DNA of 64,000 bases from Nitrospirota bacterium (GTDB lineage Bacteria > Nitrospirota > Nitrospiria > SBBL01 > JAADHI01). The stretch is taken from assembly GCA_029261215.1 (NCBI GenBank), contig JAJDBT010000021.1:1-64000 (forward strand). Direction: 5' to 3'. Below the pieces are notes generated by a model. It made no database searches and was not told the DNA's origin. It saw only the letters and a program-made list of their open reading frames with translations. Below are positions 20,296 through 30,439 of the stretch, piece by piece; position 1 is the first letter of the stretch, and every line of letters starts with the position of its first letter. The translations under genes were made by a program, and so were the position numbers.

Positions 20296-20463
20296 ACCCA
20301 CAACAAAAAGCACAACGGTGACCCATTTTTCATCTCTTCGAATAAAACCATAGAATCGTTTCAAGAGACAAGCGCTCTACTAAATCACTAAAACCCCTCT
20401 AAAGCTTGACATGGCGGCTTAAATTTAAGATTATGTAGGGTCTATTAAAATAAGGAGCAATCT

Positions 20464-20601
20464 ATGTCATTTACATTTCGTCAGCCTAGTAATACAAAAA
20501 GAAAGCGTACCCACGGTTTTAGAAAAAGAATGGAAAGTGCTAATGGCCGAAAAGTACTTAACCGCAGAAGAGCCAAAGGCCGAAAACGTCTTACAGTCTA
20601 A
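20464..20601 (+). CDS. rpmH: 50S ribosomal protein L34
   Basis: [45 protein letters not shown]; absent from the supplied ORF track because of its length. Confidence 0.97.
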   Translation: MSFTFRQPSNTKRKRTHGFRKRMESANGRKVLNRRRAKGRKRLTV

Positions 20602-20938
20602 AACCCGGCTGTATCGACTCGTTGAAAAAGCTGAAGTTTTCAGGCTTAAAAAATCGGGTCGGAAAATTTTAACACCTCAGTTTGTTTTGTTATTTCTAAA
20701 CAATGATACGAACGATGGATATTATACCATTCATATCAGAAAACGCTTTGGGAGTGCTGTTGAACGCAATCGTGCAAAACGCGTCTTTCGTTCGTCCTTG
20801 CTCCAACTTAGAGAGTCAATGCGCGGTGTTAGTTTGATTATTGTCCCCAGAAGAGGGGGGAAAGGACTTTGTACGGCAGAAATGGTTCTCTTATTAGAAA
20901 AATACTTTGCCGAAACAGGCATCTCCCAACAAAAATGA
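20537..20938 (+). CDS. rnpA: ribonuclease P protein component
   Basis: [23 protein letters not shown] motif; position after rpmH. GTG 20537 or ATG 20543 start. Confidence 0.92.
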   Translation: MLMAEKYLTAEEPKAENVLQSKTRLYRLVEKAEVFRLKKSGRKILTPQFVLLFLNNDTNDGYYTIHIRKRFGSAVERNRAKRVFRSSLLQLRESMRGVSLIIVPRRGGKGLCTAEMVLLLEKYFAETGISQQK

Positions 20939-21147
20939 TGGCCTCACTTTTTACCGGAATAGTTCGTGTTTATCAGCGGTGTATCTCACCGATTCTTCCT
21001 CCGATGTGTCGTTTTTATCCAAGTTGTTCATCTTACGCCATTCAAGTGGTGGAACAGCGAGGCCTATTCTATGGCCTTTTCGCAACCTTTAAACGGCTTA
21101 TTCGGTGTCACCCTTTTTGTACGGGTGGGTACGATCCGGTTAAATAA
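20935..21147 (+). CDS. yidD: membrane protein insertion efficiency factor YidD
   Basis: VYQRCISPILPPMCRFYPSCSSYAIQVVEQRGLFYG..CHPFCTGGYDPV; ATGA overlap with rnpA. Confidence 0.95.
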   Translation: MMASLFTGIVRVYQRCISPILPPMCRFYPSCSSYAIQVVEQRGLFYGLFATFKRLIRCHPFCTGGYDPVK

Positions 21148-21182
21148 TACCCCCACTTTAGATTAAGGAATTTACGCTTTTT

Positions 21183-22844
21183 ATGGAAAAACGGCTTGTG
21201 GTTTTTATTGTCATCTCTCTCCTGATTATTTTCTTGTATCCCTTTTTTATAAGCAAGATGACAGGAGTCGTCCCAAATACCCCTATTTCGCCGCCACAAG
21301 AAGCTGCAAAACAAACGCCCGATGCCCTACCTCTTTCTCCACAAACCACAATAACAGATCAGAAAACACCCCTTGTGACAGAAAACACCAGCACACAACA
21401 ACTCGCGCCGCCTGAACCGGGAGAGCCTGAGGTTTTAAAGATCATTGAAAGTGACCTATTTCAAATTACACTTTCTAATCGAGGGGGCGTTATCAAAAAA
21501 TGGGCACTCAAGCAATATACAGAACCAAATCCGGAAAGCGGCCTAGAAGAGGCCATCGAACTTGTACCCCCAAATACAACACAATTTCCGCTCGCCTTAA
21601 ACTTGCCCGATGAATCAAACCGAATCTACGAATTCGACAATGCGACACTTCACCTAAATAAAAGTACTCCCAAGGGAACAGTCGTGATGCGGTCTGTCGG
21701 CCCCGATGGGACAACCATTACAAAAGAACTTCAGTTCACCAATGAAACCTATCTCGTCGAACTCGCCGTTTCAACAGAGGGCTTTGACCAGGCCTATGAT
21801 CTTTCACTCGGTTTAAATTTTGGCATTCACGACTGGGGCGAGCAAATCGGACGAAATGCCGGTTCTGTCAGTTTAATTGACAATGAAGTCCTTAGGGATA
21901 TTCCTAAAAAAATGGAAACGCCCACGGTGACCTATTCAGGAAAGACAAAGTGGTTTGGCCTGGAAGACAAATACTTTATTAGCGCATTGATTCCACGTGA
22001 TGAAAAAGGCATCGGCCCCGTCGTCATACAGACCGATGGAGAACAAAAAATTTCAGCCCGAATTCGACTTGAACAAGCCAATGGCATGCACACACATCGC
22101 TTCTCAATGTATGTCGGACCAAAGGAATATGACCGGCTCAATGCGCTGAAGGTCAATCTGGATGAAAGCATTGATTTTGGCTGGTTTATCTTTGGGAGTT
22201 TGCTGCCGGTTCGTATGATTGCCAAACCTATTTTTTATCTGCTTCGTTTTTTCTACTCATTCACACAGAATTATGGCATCTCGATCATCATGATCACCGT
22301 CCTGATTAAAGCCATATTTTTCCCGATTACACAAAAAAGCATGAAGTCGATGAAATCCATGTCTTCGATTCAACCCAAGATTGCCGCCATACGGAAACAG
22401 TGGGCCAAAGACAAAGAAAAACTCAATGCAGAGCTGATGAAGCTTTATAAAACGGAAAAAGTGAATCCATTGGGAGGCTGCCTCCCAATCTTTGTGCAAA
22501 TTCCTGTTTTTATATCGCTTTATAACATCCTCTACACAACAATAGAACTAAGACACGCACCTTTTTTCCTGTGGGTCACCGACCTTTCCGCTAAGGACCC
22601 CTACTATGTGCTCCCCATTATCATGGGTGGAACCATGTTTTTACAGCAATATACGGCACCCACGACAATGGATGCTATGCAATCGAAAATCATGATGTTT
22701 CTGCCTGCGGTCTATACCTTTTTCTTTCTGAATTTCCCTTCTGGGCTTGTGCTCTACTGGCTTGTAAATAATACGCTCACGATCATACAGCAATACATGA
22801 CGAACAAAGACGACCCAAAGACACCGACTCCTGCTTTAAATTAA
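21183..22844 (+). CDS. yidC: membrane protein insertase YidC
   Basis: N-terminal TM, periplasmic domain, YGISIIMITVLIKAIFFPITQKSMKSMKSM, CLPIFVQIPVFISLYNIL. Confidence 0.97.
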   Translation: MEKRLVVFIVISLLIIFLYPFFISKMTGVVPNTPISPPQEAAKQTPDALPLSPQTTITDQKTPLVTENTSTQQLAPPEPGEPEVLKIIESDLFQITLSNRGGVIKKWALKQYTEPNPESGLEEAIELVPPNTTQFPLALNLPDESNRIYEFDNATLHLNKSTPKGTVVMRSVGPDGTTITKELQFTNETYLVELAVSTEGFDQAYDLSLGLNFGIHDWGEQIGRNAGSVSLIDNEVLRDIPKKMETPTVTYSGKTKWFGLEDKYFISALIPRDEKGIGPVVIQTDGEQKISARIRLEQANGMHTHRFSMYVGPKEYDRLNALKVNLDESIDFGWFIFGSLLPVRMIAKPIFYLLRFFYSFTQNYGISIIMITVLIKAIFFPITQKSMKSMKSMSSIQPKIAAIRKQWAKDKEKLNAELMKLYKTEKVNPLGGCLPIFVQIPVFISLYNILYTTIELRHAPFFLWVTDLSAKDPYYVLPIIMGGTMFLQQYTAPTTMDAMQSKIMMFLPAVYTFFFLNFPSGLVLYWLVNNTLTIIQQYMTNKDDPKTPTPALN

Positions 22845-22862
22845 TTCATTTAAGAGAATACA

Positions 22863-24248
22863 ATGTTACGGCCAAATGATGACCATGACACAATTTGCGC
22901 CATCGCTACTCCACAAGGGGAAGGCGGAATCGGCATTGTTCGCATTAGTGGTAAAGAGGCCCGAAAAATTGTTCAGCCGCTTTATCGAGGCAAAACACAG
23001 TGGGGATCAATAAAATCTCATGTCGTTCATTTAGGAGAAGTCATTGATCCCTTAAATAACCACGTAATTGATGAAGCCCTTTTTTTACCGATGTTTGCCC
23101 CTAATTCTTACACCGGCGAAGACCTTATTGAAATTCAGGCGCATGGCAATCCCTTTTTACTTCAAAAAATTGTTTCCGCTCTGCTTTCTCAGGGGGCTCG
23201 ACTTGCCACCCCTGGAGAATTCACCCGGCGTGCTTTTCTTTCCGGCCGAATGGACTTAACCCAGGCCGAAGCCGTCATGGACATCATTTCTGCAAAATCA
23301 GACACACAACATCAATTGGCCTTAAGTCAACTTAGAGGGCACCTTTCACAAAAAATATCAGACTTAAAAAAAAGACTCGTTTCCATTATCGCCCAGATTG
23401 AATCCTCAATCGATTTTTCGGATCAAGACATCCCTACAATTTCAAACACTGAAATTATACAACGCATTCAATTCGTTATTGACTCAATAAAAAATCTGCT
23501 TTCTCGTTATTCCCTGGGCAGACAAATGCGAGAAGGCTTCACAGTCGCCATTGTCGGACGACCCAATGTCGGAAAATCAAGTTTAATGAACTACTTTCTC
23601 CAGGAAGACCGGGCCATTGTCACACCCATCGCAGGAACGACGAGGGATCTCCTTCAGGAACCCATTAACCTGGACGGACTTTCGATAAAACTGATCGATA
23701 CCGCAGGCTATCGGGAGACGGATCACCCCATAGAGCAAGAGGGCGTCCGTAGAGCGGAGCTGGCCCAGCAGCAAGCAGATATCATCCTTTGGATGGTTGA
23801 TGCCAGCCAGGAACCAACCTCGGAAGACCTGTGCCTCTCTCAGCGGCTTTTTCACAAAAAAACCATCCTCCTCCTTAATAAAATAGATCTTCCGCATCGT
23901 ATGGACAAAACATATATTTCTGATAAATATCCCAAATACAAATACTTATGCATTTCGGTCAAATCAGAAGAAGGACTCGATGAATTACAAAGCATGCTCA
24001 AATCTGCCCTTTTAAAAAACCCAGAAAAAGAGCAGCCCCTGATCGCCTTGCTCCGCCACAGAGACGCCTTGCTCTCCGCAGAAAAATCGCTTCAAACCGC
24101 CTTAGCCTCTATTCACGCGGGGACCTCATGGGAATTCCCCGCCATTGACTTAAGAGAGGCCATTGATTCCCTTGGGCTCATTACAGGAGAAACCACATTG
24201 GATGACATTCTAGATCAAGTGTTCGGTCAGTTTTGTATCGGAAAATAA
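22863..24248 (+). CDS. mnmE: tRNA modification GTPase MnmE
   Basis: DTICAIATPQGEGGIGIVRISG, GRPNVGKSSLMNYFL, C-terminal FCIGK. Confidence 0.97.
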   Translation: MLRPNDDHDTICAIATPQGEGGIGIVRISGKEARKIVQPLYRGKTQWGSIKSHVVHLGEVIDPLNNHVIDEALFLPMFAPNSYTGEDLIEIQAHGNPFLLQKIVSALLSQGARLATPGEFTRRAFLSGRMDLTQAEAVMDIISAKSDTQHQLALSQLRGHLSQKISDLKKRLVSIIAQIESSIDFSDQDIPTISNTEIIQRIQFVIDSIKNLLSRYSLGRQMREGFTVAIVGRPNVGKSSLMNYFLQEDRAIVTPIAGTTRDLLQEPINLDGLSIKLIDTAGYRETDHPIEQEGVRRAELAQQQADIILWMVDASQEPTSEDLCLSQRLFHKKTILLLNKIDLPHRMDKTYISDKYPKYKYLCISVKSEEGLDELQSMLKSALLKNPEKEQPLIALLRHRDALLSAEKSLQTALASIHAGTSWEFPAIDLREAIDSLGLITGETTLDDILDQVFGQFCIGK

Positions 24249-24299
24249 GGATATCATGTGATGTTCCACGTGGAACATCACATGATATCCTTATTTTCC
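24240..24299. repeat. perfect 60-bp palindrome centred on parS
   Basis: ggaaaataaggatatcatgtgatgttccac|gtggaacatcacatgatatccttattttcc; every base pairs with its mirror. Confidence 0.97.
24262..24277. promoter_or_regulatory. parS site (ParB binding)
   Basis: TGTTCCACGTGGAACA, a perfect 16-bp palindrome of the chromosomal parS type. Confidence 0.9.
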
Positions 24300-24335
24300 T
24301 GTATTAAGCATTTTAATAATAAAAGGTCCCTAACC

Positions 24336-26252
24336 ATGAAAAAACCAGATTTTGAAGTGATAGTTGTCGGAGCAGGGCATGCCGGGTGTGAAGCGGCTCT
24401 CGCCGCCGCAAGAATGGGAGCAAAGACGCTCATCATTACACTAAAAAAAGAAAACATCGGGCAAATGTCCTGCAATCCAGCCATCGGGGGAATCGCAAAA
24501 GGCCATTTGGTTCGTGAAATTGATGCCCTCGGCGGAGAAATGGGCCACGTCATAGATCGTGCCGGCATACAATTTAGAATGCTCAACCAACGAAAAGGAC
24601 CCGCCGTTCAGGCGCTTCGAGCCCAAGCAGATCGCGATATTTACAAAAAAGTCATGACTAAAACACTTCTCACCACAAACAACCTGACCTTTCAAGAAGG
24701 CATGGTCGACCAATTTATCGTAGAATCTGGGCAAATAAAAGGAATTGTCCTCTCAGACGAGACAAAAATATTCGCCCGGGCAGTTATTCTTACGACAGGG
24801 ACCTTTCTTCAAGGACTCATCCACATCGGACTCGAACAATTCCCGGCTGGGCGGATAGGAGAAGCACGCGCAGACAAGACATCCAATAGCCTAATAGACA
24901 AAGGCTTTACCCTCGGACGCCTCAAAACGGGCACTCCGCCAAGGATTGATGGAAAAACAATCGACTATTCCGGGTTAGAAATACAACACGGAGACACGCC
25001 ACCACCCCATTTTTCATATGCGACAGAAAACCATCAAGTCGATCAACTCCCTTGTCACCTCACATATACCAATGAAAAAACACATGAAATTATCGAAGCA
25101 CATCTTGGAGAATCTCCTCTATATTCTGGCGTCATTACAGGAACCGGACCTCGGTACTGCCCATCCATCGAAGACAAAATCGTCAAATTTTCTTCTCATC
25201 CGAGACATCAGATTTTTTTAGAACCGGAAGGCCGAAACACCACCGTCATTTATCCAAACGGAATTTCCACTTCGCTGCCAGAAAAGGTCCAGCTAGAATT
25301 CATTCGAACAATCCCAGGACTTGAACAGGCCACAATATTACGACCCGGATATGCAATTGAATATGATTACATCCCCCCGACCCAACTACACGCCACACTT
25401 GAGACCAAACGCGTAGCAGGCCTTTATCACGCCGGACAAATCAATGGCACCTCGGGTTATGAAGAAGCTGCCGCTCAAGGACTTATGGCGGGTATTAATG
25501 CGGTTCAGAAACTCCGGGAAGCCCCCCCTTTTATATTGGATCGATCAGAAGCCTATATCGGCGTATTAATCGACGACTTGATTACAATGGGAACTGAAGA
25601 ACCCTATCGCATGTTTACCTCAAGGGCCGAATATCGCCTTTTGCTTCGACACGGGAGTGCAGATTTGCGATTAATGGAAAAAGGCCACCAGCTTGGACTC
25701 GTACCTGAACCACTTTATGCGAAATTAATGCAAAAAAAAGGAAAAATAAACAAGGGGAAACAATGGTTTGAAGAGACCCGATTGGGTAAATTGCCAGACG
25801 CTGTTGCGCAATTCAACGCAGCTGGCATTTCGGGTGATATCAATGGGACAACGCTAAAACAACTCATGAAACGCCCGGGAATAGATTTCAATTGGTTTCT
25901 CCCTTGGTTTCCCATTGAGACAGAACAAGACCCTTCCATTGCGGAAGAACTTGAATTTCAAATGAAATACGAAGGATACATACAGCGAGAACTCGGTCAC
26001 GTTACCCGATTTAAGGAAAATGAAGCAAAAAAGATTCCTGAACAATTTGATTATACTGCGATTCCCGGCTTATCAAAGGAAGTGCTCGAAAAATTATCAC
26101 ACATCAGGCCACATTCCTTGGGACAGGCCGCCCGAATTTCCGGAATTACGCCAGCAGCCATTTCAATCCTCATGATCGCCCTCGACAAAAGACGGAGACA
26201 AAAGGCCACAGGCCGACCTGCCCCAATAAAAAAACTCGATCAAACAGGATAA
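24336..26252 (+). CDS. mnmG: tRNA uridine-5-carboxymethylaminomethyl modification enzyme MnmG (GidA)
   Basis: [46 protein letters not shown]27 of the ORF at 24336 is the likely start. Confidence 0.96.
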   Translation: MKKPDFEVIVVGAGHAGCEAALAAARMGAKTLIITLKKENIGQMSCNPAIGGIAKGHLVREIDALGGEMGHVIDRAGIQFRMLNQRKGPAVQALRAQADRDIYKKVMTKTLLTTNNLTFQEGMVDQFIVESGQIKGIVLSDETKIFARAVILTTGTFLQGLIHIGLEQFPAGRIGEARADKTSNSLIDKGFTLGRLKTGTPPRIDGKTIDYSGLEIQHGDTPPPHFSYATENHQVDQLPCHLTYTNEKTHEIIEAHLGESPLYSGVITGTGPRYCPSIEDKIVKFSSHPRHQIFLEPEGRNTTVIYPNGISTSLPEKVQLEFIRTIPGLEQATILRPGYAIEYDYIPPTQLHATLETKRVAGLYHAGQINGTSGYEEAAAQGLMAGINAVQKLREAPPFILDRSEAYIGVLIDDLITMGTEEPYRMFTSRAEYRLLLRHGSADLRLMEKGHQLGLVPEPLYAKLMQKKGKINKGKQWFEETRLGKLPDAVAQFNAAGISGDINGTTLKQLMKRPGIDFNWFLPWFPIETEQDPSIAEELEFQMKYEGYIQRELGHVTRFKENEAKKIPEQFDYTAIPGLSKEVLEKLSHIRPHSLGQAARISGITPAAISILMIALDKRRRQKATGRPAPIKKLDQTG

Positions 26253-26261
26253 TCCCTCAGA

Positions 26262-26915
26262 ATGAAGGACGCAGCAATACGGGAACTTTTCGCACAGGGA
26301 GGCACAAAACTAGGACTGGACTTCAGCTCATTTCAAATTGAACAATTCGTGACCTATCTTTCTGAGCTCGTCTTGTGGAATAAGAAGATCAACCTGACCG
26401 GCATAAAAGAACCCCGTGAAATCATCATCAAAAACTTTCTAGATTCACTGACGCCTTTGCCTTATCTGAAACAAACACCACAATCAAGTTGGATCGATAT
26501 CGGCACTGGCGCAGGATTTCCGGGACTTGCCCTTAAAATCGCCAATCCAACACTTCACTTTACTTTGGTCGAGCCTGTTCAAAAAAAAACAGCCTTTTTA
26601 CACCACATCACCGGATTACTCGACCTACAAAACGTCACCGTCATCAACGAACTGATTGAAAACATGACAAATTATCCGCAACAAAAAGCAGACCTACTGC
26701 TCACGCGTGCACTTTCCGTAAAAATTGTACTCTCCCAAGCCAAAGATCTGCTGCGCAGCGAAGGACAGATTCTTTTCTATCAATCCCGCTATGAAAACAA
26801 ACTTTGGGACCAGCTCATTTTAGAATATTCAGGCCTCAAAATAGACCAAATCATCCCAGTCAAGCTGCCCTTCAGTCAAGATCCGCGTGTATTGATTTTG
26901 CTGCGAAAGGCGTAA
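26262..26915 (+). CDS. rsmG: 16S rRNA (guanine-N7)-methyltransferase RsmG
   Basis: LWNKKINLTGIKEPREIIIKNFLDSL, WIDIGTGAGFPGLALKI. Confidence 0.95.
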   Translation: MKDAAIRELFAQGGTKLGLDFSSFQIEQFVTYLSELVLWNKKINLTGIKEPREIIIKNFLDSLTPLPYLKQTPQSSWIDIGTGAGFPGLALKIANPTLHFTLVEPVQKKTAFLHHITGLLDLQNVTVINELIENMTNYPQQKADLLLTRALSVKIVLSQAKDLLRSEGQILFYQSRYENKLWDQLILEYSGLKIDQIIPVKLPFSQDPRVLILLRKA

Positions 26916-27031
26916 AGTGGATGCTTTTTTATACCTAAAATGTATTTTGATCGAACAAACCCTGCATTTCCTTGACACCCCTACCTATGAGTTCTATAAT
27001 TTATCGTTTTTGGATTTGATGAAATGAGGTT

Positions 27032-27850
27032 ATGACTAACATATTGTTTTTTAAAGCAACTCTGCTCTTTTATTTCCTGGGGACCGCGCTCTTTATGCTC
27101 AACCTCTGGGACAATCGAAAAGAGCAGCCAGAAACAAGACAGACTCCCTGGCCTCAAAAATTTGCAATCGTCGCCACTGCAGCCGGTTTTCTCTGCCACA
27201 CCGTCGCTTTGGGAATACGTCTTAAAGAAGGAGGTTATGTCCCCCTCACAAACCTCCAGGAAACCGTCTCCTTTTTTTCATGGGCAATGGTCATTGCTTT
27301 CTTTTGGGTCGAGATTAAATATCAGCTTTATATTCTCGGATCGTTTATTCTACCACTGGCCTTCCTCTCACTCATCTCCGTGGCCGCACTACATAACGAA
27401 GCCGCCCCGCTAAACCCGACACTCATTAACGCCTGGTTTGGTATACACACCATACTCTCTGTGCTCGGCATTGTGGCTTTTTCAATCGCATTTATCGCAG
27501 GCATCATCTACCTCATTCAAGACCGCTTTTTAAAATCAAAGCAGCTGACCACGCTCTACTCGCGTCTGCCCTCACTCGATATGCTCGATCAGTGGAACCG
27601 TCAGGCCATCCTCTTTGGTTTCCCGCTTTTGACCTTGGGCATTATTTCAGGGGCCTTATGGTCACAGTATACAATGGGGACCCTTTGGGGAAAAAACAAT
27701 TCAAAACAGGCCTTATCCCTGGGCATTTGGTTCTTTTATCTTTTGGTCCTTCATGGGCGGATCAATATCGGATGGCGGGCTAAAAAAGCGGCCCGCTTGG
27801 CCATTATCGGATTTATCGGGGTGATTTTTATTTTTGTCACACTCGCGTGA
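27032..27850 (+). CDS. cytochrome c assembly protein, CcsA/HemX-like
   Basis: Multi-TM; PLTNLQETVSFFSWA, GIHTILSVLGIVAFSIAFIAGIIYLIQDR, GALWSQYTMGTLWG; precedes hemA. Confidence 0.88.
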   Translation: MTNILFFKATLLFYFLGTALFMLNLWDNRKEQPETRQTPWPQKFAIVATAAGFLCHTVALGIRLKEGGYVPLTNLQETVSFFSWAMVIAFFWVEIKYQLYILGSFILPLAFLSLISVAALHNEAAPLNPTLINAWFGIHTILSVLGIVAFSIAFIAGIIYLIQDRFLKSKQLTTLYSRLPSLDMLDQWNRQAILFGFPLLTLGIISGALWSQYTMGTLWGKNNSKQALSLGIWFFYLLVLHGRINIGWRAKKAARLAIIGFIGVIFIFVTLA

Positions 27851-27862
27851 TGGATTTTTGAA

Positions 27863-29167
27863 ATGAATATCGTCATTGTTGGCCTAAACCATAGAACCGC
27901 TTCTGTTGACATTCGGGAACGACTCTCCATTTCCGACTCGAACATGGGCGACGCCCTTTACAGACTCACCTCCGACCCCATTATCGATGAAGGCCTTATT
28001 CTGTCCACTTGCAACCGGGTTGAAGTGTGTGCCGTCGTCAAAGACACTCATCTCGGATTTGAAGTCATTAAAAATTTTCTGGCCACCTCAAACCCATCTC
28101 TTACGCTTGAAGCCATCACACCCAGCCTTTATATCTACTCTTCCTCAAAGGCAATCGAACATCTCTTTCGTGTCGCGTCGAGTCTCGATTCAATGATTGT
28201 CGGAGAGCCTCAAATTCTGGGACAACTCAAAGACGCATTTGATCACGCCATTTTGCACAAAACAACGGGCATCATCCTAAATAAAGCCTTCAAAAAAGCC
28301 ATCTCCGTTGCAAAACGGGTAAGAACGGAGACAAAAATTGCAGAAAGCGCCGTCTCAATCAGTTTTGCCGCCGTCGAACTGGCCAAGAAAATCTTCGGGA
28401 AATTAAACGAAAAATCCGTACTTTTAATCGGCGCGGGTGAAATGGCCGAACTCGCCGCACGCCACTTCGTCGGCAACGGGGTCGAATCCATTGCCATCGC
28501 CAATCGCAGTTATGAACGCGCCGTGGCCCTGGCAAAAACCTTTAACGGAGAACCCATTAAATTTGACGATTTTGAATCTGAAATGGTGAAATCCGATATC
28601 ATCCTCTGCTCTGCAGGTGCGCCCCACTATCTCATCACACCCGAAGCCGTCAAAAAAATCATCGCACTCCGGCAAAATCGCCCCATCTTTTTTATCGATA
28701 TCTCCGTCCCTCGCAATATTGATCCAAAAATCAATGACCTCGACAACGTCTTTCTATACGATATTGATGACCTTCAGCACTCGGTCGAGACCAATATCGA
28801 ATCGCGAAAAAAAGAAGCCTTCAAAGCCGAAGAAATCATTACCGAAGAAATCATCTCCTTTGTAAAATGGTTTAAATCGCTAGACGCAGTTCCCATGATC
28901 GTCGCTTTGAAAGGGCGGGCAGAAAGCATTCGCCAGGCCGAGATGGAAAAAATGATCAATAAATTAGGCGACCTCACTGATGTACAAAAACAAGCCCTCG
29001 AAAGCCTCACCGCATCCATTGTCAATAAATTACTGCACAGCCCCCTCACCGTCCTCAAAAAAGAGGTGTATTCCACCAACGGCAACATGATACTGGAGAC
29101 CACGCGTAAACTCTTCGACCTTGAAGCCTTACTCGACACGCCAGAAACGGAGAAGAAAAAAACGTGA
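27863..29167 (+). CDS. hemA: glutamyl-tRNA reductase
   Basis: VGLNHRTASVDIRERLSI, LSTCNRVEVCAV, LIGAGEMAELAARHF. Confidence 0.97.
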   Translation: MNIVIVGLNHRTASVDIRERLSISDSNMGDALYRLTSDPIIDEGLILSTCNRVEVCAVVKDTHLGFEVIKNFLATSNPSLTLEAITPSLYIYSSSKAIEHLFRVASSLDSMIVGEPQILGQLKDAFDHAILHKTTGIILNKAFKKAISVAKRVRTETKIAESAVSISFAAVELAKKIFGKLNEKSVLLIGAGEMAELAARHFVGNGVESIAIANRSYERAVALAKTFNGEPIKFDDFESEMVKSDIILCSAGAPHYLITPEAVKKIIALRQNRPIFFIDISVPRNIDPKINDLDNVFLYDIDDLQHSVETNIESRKKEAFKAEEIITEEIISFVKWFKSLDAVPMIVALKGRAESIRQAEMEKMINKLGDLTDVQKQALESLTASIVNKLLHSPLTVLKKEVYSTNGNMILETTRKLFDLEALLDTPETEKKKT

Positions 29168-30384
29168 ACGACAAGACACAAGCCCCCTCTCTCCTGCAGA
29201 GCCTTTTGACCCTATTCTTCCTGATCGTCTTTTCTGGATGTGATTTTGATCAAATCAAGCCCGTCAGTCCCGCTCCGGAGAAAAAAATCCAGAAACCCAT
29301 CGCGCCGAAGCCAGCCAAAACCCGCGTTCCCCGGCCAAAAGCCAAGGCGGCCTCATCTGTAGAATATGGACTCATCGGAAGTTTCAGTACCGGCGAAAAC
29401 AGCTATGTCCGTTCCATCTTTTCCGATGACGATGCCATTTGGGTCGGCACCACAGAAGGCATTATTCAAGTCGCCACACGCACCGGAGATCCGCTTAAAA
29501 CCTACTCCATGCAAGATGGACTCCTAAGCCCCTATATTTTCACCATTAACAAAGGTCCCAAGGGGCAATACTGGTTTGGCACCAACAATGGCGGATTAAG
29601 CCTCTTTGATGGAAAACAATGGAAGACCTACCTGCCTTCGGACGGATTGGCCGATTTCTGGGTCTATGGCGTTGACTTTGCCAAAGACGGCACCGCATGG
29701 ATCGCCACATGGAACGGCGTCAGCCACTTTGATGGAAAAACCTTTAAAAACTACAACACAACAGACGGCCTCGCCGACCGATGGGTCTACGCCCTCGCCG
29801 TCGATCCACAAGGCGACCTCTGGTTTGGCACAGAAGGTGGTGTCAGCCGTCTCGACACCCAGGGCCGATGGAAAACCTGGAAACACAAAGACGGGCTTGG
29901 CGCGCCCAATCGTCTCGGCCTCTCAAAAAGTAACAACACCGGATTCGGAACCCAGGTCAATCCGGAAAAAAAGGACGATTACGAGCACAAACACAATCTC
30001 TCGGTCCTCGACCCTGGCGGGAACGAAACCTATAATCAAAACTACGTTTTTTCCATGGCCATTGACCGGGCGGGACACAAGTGGTTTGGCACCTGGGGCG
30101 GCGGCGTCAGCCGTTTTGACGGCAGCACCTGGAAAAATTTCACCACCGAAGACGGACTAGCCGGAAATATCGTCTACGATGTCACCGTAGACCCCTTCGA
30201 CGGTGCCCTTTGGTTTGGCACAAATCATGGCGTCTCCCAATTTGACGGAAAACGCTGGATGAGCCTCACCTTAAAAGACGGGCTCGCAAATGAGAATGTC
30301 TATGCCGTCGCGATTGACCGGCATCGACGTATCTGGCTCGGTGAAAAAGGCGGCGTGGATGTGTGGGCCCCTCAAAAAAAATAG
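29164..30384 (+). CDS. lipoprotein with two-component-regulator-propeller (Reg_prop) repeats
   Basis: GTG start; lipobox IVFSGC; repeated WFGTNNGGLSLFDGKQW / WFGTWGGGVSRFDGSTWKNFTTEDGLAGN. Confidence 0.88.
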   Translation: MNDKTQAPSLLQSLLTLFFLIVFSGCDFDQIKPVSPAPEKKIQKPIAPKPAKTRVPRPKAKAASSVEYGLIGSFSTGENSYVRSIFSDDDAIWVGTTEGIIQVATRTGDPLKTYSMQDGLLSPYIFTINKGPKGQYWFGTNNGGLSLFDGKQWKTYLPSDGLADFWVYGVDFAKDGTAWIATWNGVSHFDGKTFKNYNTTDGLADRWVYALAVDPQGDLWFGTEGGVSRLDTQGRWKTWKHKDGLGAPNRLGLSKSNNTGFGTQVNPEKKDDYEHKHNLSVLDPGGNETYNQNYVFSMAIDRAGHKWFGTWGGGVSRFDGSTWKNFTTEDGLAGNIVYDVTVDPFDGALWFGTNHGVSQFDGKRWMSLTLKDGLANENVYAVAIDRHRRIWLGEKGGVDVWAPQKK

Positions 30385-30439
30385 CCCACACACACAAACG
30401 AAACATAGAGACCTCAGACAATTACAATAAGGAAAATCA

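Noticed and set aside
29400-30360. Tandem protein repeats in the propeller gene as a DNA repeat array
   Set aside because: Repetition is explained by degenerate beta-propeller blades; nucleotide repeats are not near-identical.
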